Below, piece by piece: positions 17,226 through 28,160 of a stretch of DNA of 39,870 nucleotides (positions within the stretch are counted from its first letter, which is position 1; every line of letters begins with the position of its first letter). Under the pieces are notes generated by a model. That model saw only the letters and a list, made by a program, of their open reading frames with translations. It was not told the DNA's origin and searched no databases. The translations under genes and the position numbers were made by a program. Source of the DNA: Antrodiella citrinella (Eukaryota > Basidiomycota > Agaricomycetes > Polyporales > Steccherinaceae); NCBI GenBank assembly GCA_004802725.1, contig SGPM01000257.1, positions 1 to 39,870 of the forward strand, given 5' to 3'.

Positions 17226-18488
17226 GTTCTATCCTCCCGACTTTTGTCTCATTCTTTGGCATTCCACATTCTTGTCATACCCTGCGGTACCTGTCACTCT
17301 TCTTAAACGCCATGCTTGGCGTGCATCTTGTCAATGCTTACACATGCTTGCTGCACGAATCCTCTCGACGGCATCTTAATCTTCAACCCACTTGTTTCTC
17401 CCTTTTCCGATCCTCACCGTCGCCCTGCATGTTCTATTCACGATTCGAGATCGATGATGTATCAAAGCTCCCCTCCTTCTTTCGCCCTTGGCTACGTCAA
17501 CGTCGTAATCCTCCCCTTGAAACGCTTCACATTCCGAATCGTTTCATGGCGTGCGTCGGGAGACCGTCGACCCTCCTCTCCCTCCCCGTCCTTCATTCGT
17601 TGTCGCAGGAGCGAAACGACCCGAATGGATTCTTCTTTACCCATTGTTATGTCTTATTCATATCTTCGGTGTATATTGACTGTTTTGATCTGATCACTTT
17701 ACCCCCTTTTACTACGGTTTATCCCCATTCCCCCCTTCGTAGTATGGCCTTATTTATATCTTGGATTTGGAGGTGGGCTGGTGCTGGGAGTACGGCAGCT
17801 ATGCTTGCTCGTATCTGTCCAGTGCTCGCTCGTCTGTGTAGAAAAATACGATACAGTAGTTTCTTGCCTCGCTTTCGGTGGGAGAATGGTGGTTGGTAGG
17901 AGTTACCTGGACAGGATGTGTCACGGCGTTACCGATCGCGACGACTGGCGGGCTGTCTTCACCGGGCTCTACTGAACGTCGCGCCAAGACTTGGGTGTTT
18001 CTCTTCCTGCGTTTCTGTTCCCTGCATTCTTCCGCTGTATCACCCGGAAAACGGTCTGCAAAGTTGGAATAAAGCTCATCATAATGTCCGCGTAGATACC
18101 TGCCTAATCGGGAATGAGGGAGAGAGATGGTAACCAGCCGGTCGAACCTTCCGTTGCTCATAATCCCCTCTTCCTCTCGAGCACACATCCCCCGCACTCC
18201 TCCCCACCGCACCGTCGCTCTTTTCGGTGCTATTTCTTTGTCTGCTCTTAGGCTCGTCGTCCACCGACCCGCCAAGTCGACGAGGGGATTTTTCTGCCGT
18301 GTTGAAACAAGAAATCTCAAGAGTCAAGACTCGCTGTCGCTCTCTCTGACCTACATTCTTTTGTCGAACCCATCTTTCATTCTTCCGGAACGACGTCTCA
18401 TTGCACTCTGCTTATATTCCGTAAATCACCACCCACCATCACACGTACACGGATACCTTTGTAACGTGTTCATTGCACAAGATCACCC
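17226..18488. other. Intergenic region between the two membrane-protein genes
   Basis: Mostly C/T-rich plus-strand sequence: the 3' flank of the first gene and the promoter/leader of the second. Open frames of up to about 240 codons are present but are made of CT-rich sequence without splice logic or domain, so I treat them as chance. Confidence 0.55.
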
Positions 18489-19604
18489 ATGGCACCTTCA
18501 TCTTACCTCACCACACTCGTCGCGCGTGCAGCAGTCTCGGGCGACGGGAGCAGCACCACGATTACGCCGACAGTCGTTGGCGGTATCGTCGTGGCTTGTG
18601 TCGCTGCTGCTGTCGTGCTCATCTGGGCTGGCGTCCGGTTCTTCCGCAAAAGGTCTATTTCCCGTCGCGAGAAAAAGCGCAACTCAGCCTTCCTGGTTAT
18701 CCGCGGTGTTGTCAAGGAGGGTGAAGTGGAGAAGCCGGTGGCGAACGAATCGTCGTATGTCTATTTTATTTTTCGTCCCCTCGTGCAAAACACTGACCTA
18801 CATGGCGCCATGTCGTATTCTCATTATCCCAGACGTGCACCCGCCCTCCCCGTGAAGGGACAATTCTCTCGCAACCAGCTGAACGGCAACATCGTCCTCC
18901 CCGCGAAAACCCTCGCCCCCAACGCCTCACGCGACGAGATCATCGAACATTACACCGCAGAAGGCAGTCTTCCGCGTCCCTTCGCTCCCTTCATGACTGG
19001 CGGCGGCGGCGCCCCAGGCTCCCAGGACAATCAACCCATACCTGCGCTCCCAACTATCACCGCTGCCACAGGGCACTCGCGCAGCTCCAGCGTGCAGAGC
19101 GGACACAGTCGCATGATGAGCACGTCCTTCCTGTCCGCGGCACGCGGATCCATTATGAGCATGGGGTCGTCGCACAATCGGTTCTCTGTGGCGAGCGTCG
19201 CGACGACGGACAGCTCGATTGGGAGTGGACATGTGAGCCAGCGGAAAGTCCGACAGCTGTTCAACCCCGTCCTCCCAGACGAACTTGTCATTTCCATGGG
19301 CGAATCACTCACCGGTGCGCTCTTGAATATTCCCTCACTCCTAGCGGCGTTGATACTGACTTGAACGTTGGAATATTTGTTCACAGTTGTCACGTCGTAC
19401 GAGGATGGCTGGTGTATCGTCGGACGAGACGGTTTTGGAGGCACAACGGAACTCGGTGCCGTCCCTGCGTGGTGCTTCATCAAGTCCGCGCCGGGGCTGC
19501 GCGCTGAGCGTCCCATGCGAACCGCCTCCCTTGGTGTCACCATCAACATTAACGAGGATGGCGGAGGACCACGCTCCGAGGTCATGTCGTGGTCCAACTT
19601 TTGA
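18489..19604 (+). CDS. Single-pass membrane protein with C-terminal SH3 domain
   Basis: Exons 18489-18754, 18833-19314 and 19387-19604 give 321 aa. A short exterior segment precedes a hydrophobic helix (about 28-48) that ends in FFRKR, a stop-transfer signal that places the rest in the cytoplasm. After a Ser-rich linker comes an SH3-like domain (about 230-285): FNPVLPDELVISMGE, then YEDGW and GAVPAWCF, matching the ELxxxxGD, DGWW and GxxP signatures. The second intron cuts the SH3 domain. SH3 domains bind proline-rich peptides. Transmembrane-plus-SH3 proteins in fungi include Fus1 (cell fusion) and Sho1 (osmosensing, four helices); this one has the Fus1 layout. The role is inferred only from that layout. 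It lies in tandem behind another single-pass membrane protein. Confidence 0.85.
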
Positions 19605-21010
19605 TCCCCTCCCTCCCCTTTTGCTTGCACCCGCTCACAGTGCTTTTCGACTCTTTCGTTCTTGTTAATTCAACCGTTTGCTCTTCGACCCATTCTTATT
19701 GGTCACTTATGCACATCCTTTCGCAATTGCTGCACTCACTCACCCCCGCGCCAGCGCCCTTGTTCGCCTCTGCATACTGACACCCCTCCCCGTCACGCGT
19801 TCACGACCCCTCCCCACCACCGCATACCATATTCATCCTCATTATATATCACCCACCCATTCACTGACACCCTGCTTGTCTCAATGCTGCTCTGCTCCTG
19901 TCTATACTTATTCTCCTCTCCTCTCCTCCCTTCCACGCTGCTCCATCCGTCGCTTTTCTTTTGCCCGAACCTGCCGGTCACCACAACGCACCCTTGTCGT
20001 TGTCTTGTTTTCAGGTCCGCTCCGCCGCGCGTTGGGATGCACATATCGCCCTCGCGCCGTACATATGAATTTGCATATGCACATAGCAGATGGATAGATA
20101 TATCCCCCGTTGCCCCGTGTGTGTCCGATCTAGCTCTTTAGCTTATATCCCCCCTTCCTCTCTCTCTCTCTCTGCGTATGACTAGAGATATATCTGAAAC
20201 TTCTGGAAAGGATTGTTCTTGATGAAGCAATTGTATTCAGTTTAGGAATGCCAGTGTGCGAGTGTTCAGTGCGAATGCTGCCAGGAGATGTCCGCGTCCA
20301 CATTTGTTTGATCCTCTCAGGCTTCAGGATCATGCATTCCTGAATCACATTCAGATCCGTTCTGTACAGGGTCGATGGGAACACCCACCTTCGGACGAGG
20401 GTGTCTGTTCTCGTAACCGTACGCGTACGCGACGTCAAAAGTTACGAGAATACGATCAACGTTCTTACGATCCAACACTACGTCACGGAGTCCTAACTTC
20501 GAAGACGCTCGATTGAACGACGTTGTGGCGCACGGAAAGAAACCTCCACGGTCCAGCGTAAACGGTAGAATAAAGACAAGGTCGTCAACAACATACAAGA
20601 TACACACAACCGGAGCAAAAAGTGAGAACAACTACGTAGCGTGTCTGAAACAACATTGTAATAAACAGCTATCTAATTGGACATACAACACACAGAGGGC
20701 AAGCGCGGACGAGAGGAGACCTATTTAGACAAGGGACGGAACGAGAACATAGGAAACAGAAGGAATAACCTGACGGGCTGTTACAAGACACTGTAGAGGC
20801 ATAACCACGAAGAACGACGTGATTTTGTCAAAACATGGGCAAAGAGCGGCGTGGAAGTGAGAGTAGAAGATGAGACGAACGGGAAGCGGTGCGGAGACAA
20901 AGTCGTGCGTGTGCTTGCAAGTGAATAAAGATGATGTGAAGAACTTCCGGACAAAGACATAAGAAGGTGAGAATAGCGAGGACCGTCCAGGTACGTTGTG
21001 AGGGGTGAAA
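19605..21010. other. Convergent intergenic region with CT-rich tract
   Basis: About 1.4 kb between the SH3 protein and the G-alpha gene. The first 400 bp are strongly C/T-rich on the plus strand, and a (CT)8 microsatellite lies at 20158-20173. The open frames at 20256-20631 start with non-ATG codons or have no recognisable domain. No gene is called. Confidence 0.5.
20158..20173. repeat. (CT)8 microsatellite
   Basis: Sixteen bases of perfect CT dinucleotide in the convergent intergenic region. Confidence 0.9.
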
Positions 21011-23312
21011 TCAAACGAGTGCAGCTTCTTCCAGATACTTTCTGAAGATGGAGTCCGAGACATTGGTGATGATGCTCTTGGTTGCCTTGGTATCCTATAA
21101 AATTGACACAGCAAAGCATCAGCACCACTCGCGTTTGCAAGCACCGAACAGAATATTGACGTAGAAGAGAACGGGCGAGACCATGTCAAGCAAGGGAAAA
21201 ACTCACAACGACGCTGGTCAGGTGGGTATAGAGGACCCTTTTGCTGTCATTATTCCGCTTGTGCACCTGTGTGAAGTGCGCCTTGAAGTAGTTCACAACG
21301 GAGTCGAACTCTTGCGGACGATCACCGAATGATGTAATGCTGATGAAATGGAAGATGAGAGTAGCAAAGTGAGTAGAATGTAGTGATACAAACTCAATGA
21401 AGACGTACTATTTCTTCACTCTGATTCCTCTTGCCAGCTTTTGCTGAAGAACATCTGTCTTATCTGCAGGCCGTCGTTACACACACCGATCCCTCATGAG
21501 ATCATCAGACAATCTACGCACTCAAGAACAATACCAGGTGGACCTTCTTCAGCAGTGGATTAGCGCAGATTTGTGTGAACAACTGCAGCGAATCATCAAT
21601 TCTATTCGTGCGAGGGTCTTCGTCCAGGAACTGTCAGATACACATGGTCAGCCACATGCAATCTGTGTGAGTTTTGAGGCGGTGACAGGACGGGAAGGAG
21701 CGGTGCGAGAATGCTTCGAAAAGCGCCTCATGCTACCTGAGTGCCCAACATCTGGGGACCATGCCTGACAATCGCGTTTCAGTCAAACTCACCTGGTCAT
21801 ATCCACTGACGGGCGCTAAAAATATGATAGCATTCCTGTAGGACAGAAAAGGTGAGTAACATTCCCGATGACTGGCCGACAATGTCGACAGTCTCATGGT
21901 CAGAAAAATAGACGTACGCATCATCGAAATATGGTATCCAAGTATGCCGCTGGCCTCTTGCACCGCCAACGTCGAACAGATGCCATGTTACGACGCGCCC
22001 ATGAACCGCGACGTCAAAAATATGTTCCGCAACGCCCATAGTTTGGATCCGCGCATGAAGGATATCGTCTAAGAACATCACGAAGCATCCCGTCATCAAT
22101 TGAATGGTCACATATGGGTGGGAGAATCTCCATACCTGTGGTGGGTACGTACCCAGTGGAGCAAACCCGAGTAATGTTATCCATGAAACTGGTGAAATCG
22201 CGCCGTCAGCTCATCTTCGCAGTATCAACCGAATGTCAGAAGTGCCAACTTACAACTCAGCCCACTCTTCGAGTCGCAGCTTCCGCGCTGCACGCAGCCG
22301 TCTGATAGCTGGATGCTGCCAAAGCTGTTTGATGTCGTCTTTGCACTGGTCGACCAAGCGGGCAACGTCTTCAATCAATACGTCATGAGCCGCGGTCACT
22401 GGAGCTGCGCCGTCGGAAGAGTTGCGAGATAGACTTCGTCGCCCGCCACTCATACTATCATTGCGGGACCGTGCGCGTGAGAATGAAAGGCCTAGTGAAC
22501 GGGCCTGCCAACCGGAGCGGACATAAACGTTGCCTTTTCCTGAGCCCGCAACATTGAGACCACCAGAGATACGTTCAGCAAGAGAGGGCTCCACAGCAAG
22601 CAGTGGAGCGAGTTGTGCCCGCAGATGTACAAGCTGAGCGTCCTCCGCCGCGTCGGACATCGGAGGAGAGCTCGAACCGGTGGCTGTCAGTTGCGGGAAC
22701 ATGTGCGTCAGATCTGACGTCGAGGCCATGATCTTGCCAGTGAAATCCGGAGAGTTCGGGTCACTCTCATCATCGTCTTCACCGTCAAACGCGTCGATGG
22801 CCTCGAAAATACGACGAACGGGGCGGATGATGTTGTAGTAAATGACAGCGCGCCAAGAAATACGCTCCTCTTCCAGAGAATTCGGGTTGTACATGAGCTG
22901 GAATTGCTTCTGCAGGGTCGATTTGCCGGATTCAGCTTGGCCGAGGAGAAGAAGCTGGAAGACACGGTCAATAAGTATGCGGTCGATCATCAAGGAGATA
23001 AGAGGGAGAACTAGGGAAACACTTTGGTGGCAATGTCGTAGTACCACAAGCGCTTCACAGAGACAAAAACGCGTCGTTCAGTACAATAGAGGATCGACGT
23101 ACGCGGACATCCTGTTTCGACTTCCTGTACCTCTCTCTGTCTTGACTCAGTTGCTCATCGATACGGTCGCTGACACGCTTTGCCTCTGCTTCACGCTGAA
23201 GCCGGATCTCCTTCTCCTGGGCAGACTCTCCCGGGGAAGGTCTGATTGCGACTGCGAGCGGGTCGTCTCTGTCGATGTTCGCGGTGACTGTGGGCCGTTG
23301 AGTGTGGATCAT
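21011..23312 (-). CDS. Divergent heterotrimeric G-protein alpha subunit
   Basis: Nine exons: 23312-23103, 22954-22254, 22188-22136, 22068-21918, 21835-21793, 21630-21522, 21463-21409, 21339-21207 and 21094-21011. The product is 512 aa, against about 350 in standard G-alpha. Exon 1 encodes a charged helix like the beta-gamma-binding N-terminus but starts MIH, so the Gly2 myristoylation site is missing. The P-loop is LLLLGQAESGKST (71-83), with A77 in place of the Gly equivalent to Ras Gly12. The helical domain carries an insertion of roughly 110 residues, Ser/Arg-rich around 225-275. Switch I keeps the catalytic Arg (R328). Switch II reads DVGGARGQR, with Ala358 where the catalytic Gln belongs. 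NKTD and TSVVDT (for TCATDT) follow, and it ends EAALV without the pertussis-toxin Cys. It should bind GTP; fast hydrolysis looks unlikely. Confidence 0.9.
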
Positions 23313-23558
23313 CGCTGACGGCGACGACGACGAGGGGGACGAGGGGGACAGGAGAGAGAGGGAGGGTGAGAGAAGGAAGCGTGATGCATGATGATGATCT
23401 TCGGTTTTATAAGCCTCTTGTCGCAGTGGAAGGGAGAGCACAGGCTTCTGTTTCTTGCTCCCGGCGCACTCCGCTCGCCGCACGCCGGTCTCGGCCTCGT
23501 CCATCGCCGTCTCGCCGTCTCTCCCGGCGTCTCCGTGGCTTAAGCAGCTACTATTACG
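23313..23558. promoter_or_regulatory. 246-bp divergent promoter (G-alpha / cyclophilin)
   Basis: The start codons of the two divergent genes are 246 bp apart, so leaders and core promoters must share this space. A purine-rich tract with GAGGGGGAC repeats lies at about 23320-23381, next to the G-alpha start; it would be pyrimidine-rich in the G-alpha transcript. No TATA box is clear for either gene. Confidence 0.55.
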
Positions 23559-24403
23559 ATGGTCAGTCTTCATCTCAGTCGATTTTCTGTCTCCTACTGA
23601 TGTTGACATCAAATCATAGTCTGTGACATTGCATACTACACTTGGCGACATCAAGGTACGTGCCAGTACCCGGTATCTTCAACTCTCTTCTCACTTTCCT
23701 CTGTAGGTCGAAATATTCTGCGAGGCGGTCCCAAAGACTGCAGAGGTATAGTACCATTCACCGGCATTACGAGTTCCACGGCTCTCATCCTGCCACCAAC
23801 AGAATTTCCTTGCTCTGTGCGCTTCCAACTACTACGATCAGTGCATATGGCATCGCAACATCAAGGGCTTCATGATTCAGACGGGTGATCCCTCGGGTTC
23901 CGGCAAGGGTGGACAGAGCATCTGGGGCAAACCCTTCTCAGATGAAATTCGTTCCACTCTCAAGGTGCGTTTTGCTTATCTTAATGATTTATTCACCGCG
24001 TCTGACACGTTCCTCTCCCTCAGTTCAACAACCGCGGGATCCTAGCCATGGCCAATTCGGGTCCCGACACGAACAAGTCTCAATTTTTCATCACCTATGC
24101 CAAGCAGCTCCATCTAGATGGCAAGTACACCATTTTCGGCAAGGTAGGTCCTTCGACTGGCGTTTCTGTCCTTACAGCTGTCGTATTTATATTTCGCGTA
24201 GGTGATTGACGGCGCTGATACTACTCTTGATGCAATGGAGCGTGCCCCGGTGACTCCGAAGAACAAGCCGCTCACAGAGATTAAAATGACAGGCGTATGT
24301 GCATCCCGTCCCCGTCTGTCGATTCATTCAACATTTACAAATACATGTCCAGGTCACCATTCACGCCAACCCAATAGCTGATGCCCAACTCGCCGGCCGG
24401 TGA
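23559..24403 (+). CDS. PPIL3: Cyclophilin, peptidyl-prolyl isomerase PPIL3-type
   Basis: Seven coding exons: 23559-23561, 23620-23655, 23707-23745, 23803-23964, 24024-24143, 24202-24294 and 24353-24403. The product is 167 aa, close to the roughly 160 aa of PPIL3. The cyclophilin fold is complete and motifs are close to PPIL3: [60 protein letters not shown] and FGKVIDG. The Arg, Phe and Gln of the active site ([10 protein letters not shown]) and the QFF motif are present; the Trp that confers cyclosporin binding in CypA is His here (LHLDGK). PPIL3 proteins associate with spliceosomes, so a role in nuclear RNA processing is likely by family. The first coding exon contributes only the ATG; reading on past it gives a stop after 13 more codons, so the splice is required. 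Confidence 0.93.
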
Positions 24404-25389
24404 TCCTGTCGGACAACATCTCCCGGTAGTATCAAGTTCCAATCGGAGTCCCCTCTGCAATACTGTCTATTTCGCGCCCATCGGCCTTACCTCGTGCTCG
24501 CCGAGGCAGTTCGACACAGTATGGCAGTCAGGTCATTCCAGACTTTCACCGCTCTGCCTGGGACCCTTTCATCGCATGATGCAACTCCGCCGATCACATT
24601 CTCTGACCAAAAACGTTTTCGACGCACCATCGTCTCGAGCTCGTCCCCCTCGATGTAGCTACGACATCCAACACCAACCGTCCTACGAACGTTGATGTTT
24701 CTTGAAATCCTTGATGTCAGAACATATCATCGGAATTCCACAAACTGTTGCGGTACTATCGTATTGACGTGGTATTAAGTTTCAACAGTGTATGACAGTC
24801 ATCATATTTTCCGCCATGATCAATGCATTCGTCGGCTTTCGATCAATCTTTGGCATCTCTGGCTACCACGTTCACCCCCACCACTAGTGTATCTGTCTAG
24901 CTCGCTGATCAGTTCTACATTCTGATCTCTGATCCGGTGGGTCGTCACTGATAAGATGTTCAGTTTCGTTTTCGGTAGTTCGACGTAAGGATCGACATGT
25001 ACGACACTGTCACCTGTTGTAAGCCAGTACACTCAATCAGTCGCTGATAGACTCGAGCTCCTTACGTTGAGCAGCCTGAGCCAGCGAGTGGTATATGTAT
25101 CCTTACTGCTTTTCATTCATCGTGCGAGACTGCCCCAGCCCCCAAAGTTACAGAGGCAGATCCGCAACGCCACACTTCGTAGGATACCGTGTGTCCGCCG
25201 CAGCGCAGGGGCAACCGGAGAAGAGGCCTTTGACTTGAGTCAACACTGGTCGAGCCCGCAAGCCACGTTCACTTCAATGTCCTCCCGCTGCTGAACATTA
25301 TGCATTGCTAACCCCCTCCCGTTCCCTCCGACTTCCGAGAGATATTCAGGTCTAGATACCTAGGTACACCCCTCCCTCGAATTGCGAAA
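24404..25389. other. Convergent intergenic region (cyclophilin / S28 peptidase)
   Basis: 986 bp of 3' flanks. Short open frames only; no repeats, RNA genes or mobile element remains recognised. Confidence 0.55.
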
Positions 25390-27572
25390 TCAAGGCTTCT
25401 TGAAATCCTTCAACCACGCCTGGACAAACTCCACCTCCTGCTGATGTATCGTCCGGATCGTAGTCGGCTCCGCCGTCCGGTTCGCGAGCCCGTTCTCGTC
25501 CCAGTGATGCACGGCACCTAATTCGCGCACGAGGAACGCCACAGACGGATGCGGATGATAGATTAGGTAGGAGGAAGGAGATCATCAGTCAGTATGAGGA
25601 TTGCGGATGGTGGAGGGAGGAGAGGAGAGAGAAGGCCGTACCGGAAATTTCCTTGAATGGCCGTATGGTCGTATCAGCCCTCGGTTTTGCTGAGTCGCTG
25701 TGTGGCGTGTTGGGTCTCCAAGGATCCGCTAAACGATGAGTTGCCACTTGTATCAGTCAAACACTTCGAGCAGATTAAAAGCATATATACCTTGTCCATC
25801 GATAATAGCCAACCTATCCGCAGCGATGTTCAACCCCCCGAGTTTGTTGACAGCCTCGATGTCAGGCAGAGCCGGCACCGTGAAGAACTCGCCCGGCGGG
25901 AAAGCCTATGTGAAGGGTGAGGTGAGCGATCGATCAGATTGTCCAACTCAATCAACGCCACGAGGGCCACTGACAAATTCGCAGATGAGTTTTTCGTAGT
26001 CGACGGTGATGAGCCTGGAAATAATGGCGGGGACGTTGGCAGGTGGCGCGACCTACAAGACCAAGTACCCATCGTCAGAGGCAGGTAGCAAGCAATGGGC
26101 ACTGAGGGGAAACCCGCACCTGGAAGAAACCCCATGTAGTACAGTACTGGAACGTCCAGAGTCGCCAGGTCTGTGAGAGGTCGGTCGCTGTATAATCAGA
26201 TGGATCAAAAGTGCCGAAGCACTATTGGAGTTGTCATCTCCTTTCAGAGTGGATAGACGAGGGGGTACGTACTTCGTCCTGAGTGTTAGGTGGCTGGCAT
26301 GATGACACGAAACTCTATCGGCAAAAACAGCATTGACTATTGAACTGTATCAAGGAGAATGGGGTAACTCACCTGATTAACATACACAGCGTAGTTGATG
26401 ACCGCAGCATTGACCTTGACACCCTTTGCAATCTCTACTTGTGTGCTATTCGGCGTTCCCAACGCGTCACAGAAGTCAAAGAAGGTGTTGTCGTTGACAG
26501 CAGGATCCCAATTCCTGTTTTGCCACGCCCCGAGAGGTTCCTGCACGCGGACAAGGCTCATATCCGGTATACACAGCACAAGACATGGAAGCACCCACCG
26601 ACAAGAGACTCACGAAATCTTGATCATGAGTCAGATTCCCCAACCCAAACGTCTCCCGAATGGCTTGTCTTGCCGAGCCGCCCTTCGCAAGCAATGCGTC
26701 CACTTCATTCACGGTTGTCTCCAGCTGCTGTACACATGCTGGTGGTCCGAACTGACGGATGATATCATAATATTGCCAGTCCGTGATCGTGGCAAAGGTC
26801 ACCCCGGAGGATGCGATCGCGCCGTACACGAGGTCTGGATACAGCACGCGCATGTGTGCAGAGCGCGCGCCGGCATATGAGCCCTGTAGGTTCCCGGTTT
26901 GAGCACGCGTTCAGTTCAAGCATGATCAAGGAGACGTACGCCATAGTAGATCCATGGGGTATTGGGTGCAGTGAGGTCTCTGTCTATACCAGGGAACTTC
27001 ACATTAGCCAGAAAGTTGGCCGAGTCTGCTGCTGCCTGGTCGTTGTTCAACCATCTGCGTTTCCACAGACAATGTTAACATCTACAACTCCAACGATGTC
27101 AACATACACACCTTAGCGAGTCGGTGGTGAAGTTCTGCACGGGCACCGAAGCACCGTAATACCTATGTTCCAGCACGATACCAATACCTCCAGTCGCCTC
27201 GGTCAATATATCCACGATCCCAGTATCCAAGTACGGCAATCTGTCCGTCCCGCTCGTCTCGCCGCCATCCAACACGAATACAGGCACAACTCCAGTCGAG
27301 TTCGGGTTGAAGTGACGCGTAGATAGCCAGTAGCGCTGTTCGAAGGTATGTCCGGTATCTGTGAAATGGTCGAGAGGCTGGGTGAAGTTGAACTGCGGAA
27401 ATGGGGAGGCTGCTTCAGAAGCGAGGGTCTCAACTGCGGAGGGTTCTGGTGCAAGGAGACGTTGAAGCTTGATGGATTGGGCGGTCAAGTGAGGCGCGAC
27501 TGCATCGGTAAGTTGCAAGTTGCTCGCTAGCGCAATGGTCGCGACGATAGTCGCTGCGAGTGTATACCCCAT
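25390..27572 (-). CDS. Secreted serine peptidase, family S28
   Basis: Ten exons: 27572-27112, 27054-26940, 26883-26614, 26540-26373, 26314-26273, 26221-26120, 26052-25975, 25905-25791, 25728-25642 and 25517-25390. The product is 521 aa, usual for S28. A signal peptide is visible (about 1-24). The mature part opens with FTQPLDHF, the hallmark of lysosomal Pro-X carboxypeptidase and DPP7 relatives. The nucleophile is S194 in YGGSYAGA, the acid is D452 in DGQADPW, and the base is in the HH pair at 483-484 (AVHHWDENG). RYYG and ACVQQ are also family features. Several N-x-S/T sites suggest glycosylation. The enzyme should cut peptides after proline outside the cell or in the vacuole. A TATATAA box lies 88 bp upstream. 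Confidence 0.93.
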
Positions 27573-28160
27573 GTCGAGTACGTTGCCGGGGATGTGGCGA
27601 AGGACCGATGGATCGACAAGCCAAGAGACTATGCGTGATCATACGGAGACCATGTCGCGTTATATAGCGAAGCCAAGACGACGCGCCTATAGAACGCAAC
27701 TTTGATTCCAACGTGATCTAAACAGCGCCTGCGAGGTACCCGAGAAGAACTCGCAAAAACACAGAACCACATGGTGCAGACCAGGGAAGCAGGATAGAAG
27801 AACAGTTAGCACTTACAAAGAGTGAAGCATCGGAGAAAACGGAATGACATTGGGACAGCTATCAACAACGTCCACAGGGCCAATCGCACCTTCCGTACGA
27901 GAAAATGGCAACGCTATAACTTATGTCATTTGACCTGATAGACATCACGAAACGTCATCAGCAGAATCAACTACACCCTGGAGAAGATAACTCACAACGA
28001 CAGCGCGATAAACATGACCTACCAGAAGGGAATATTAATTGGTGAGACATACTTACCGCGATAGACCAAAAGTCCGACTTATCACCATATGATCGGACAT
28101 GTGGTGCTCGGATGATCACGATAACTTCACTAGGATGACGTACCCACTGCAAGAAAAAAA
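27573..28160. other. Promoter region of the S28 peptidase gene
   Basis: 588 bp between the 3' end of ASA1 and the S28 start, both on the minus strand. It contains the TATA candidate at 27660-27666. No other gene is seen. Confidence 0.55.
27660..27666 (-). promoter_or_regulatory. TATA box candidate of the S28 peptidase gene
   Basis: TATATAA on the minus strand, 88 bp before the start codon, at a typical distance for a highly inducible fungal gene. Confidence 0.55.

Noticed and set aside
17312..17899. Plus-strand frame of 195 codons after the membrane-protein gene
   Set aside because: It lies in CT-rich 3' flank; the residues follow the base bias, and there is no domain or homologue-like motif.
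18127..18855. Plus-strand frame of 242 codons
   Set aside because: It overlaps the start of the SH3 protein in another frame. The SH3 gene has domain and splice support.
20256..20631. Overlapping frames on both strands in the G-alpha/SH3 interval
   Set aside because: The minus-strand frame starts with TTG rather than ATG, and neither frame shows a domain or splice partner.
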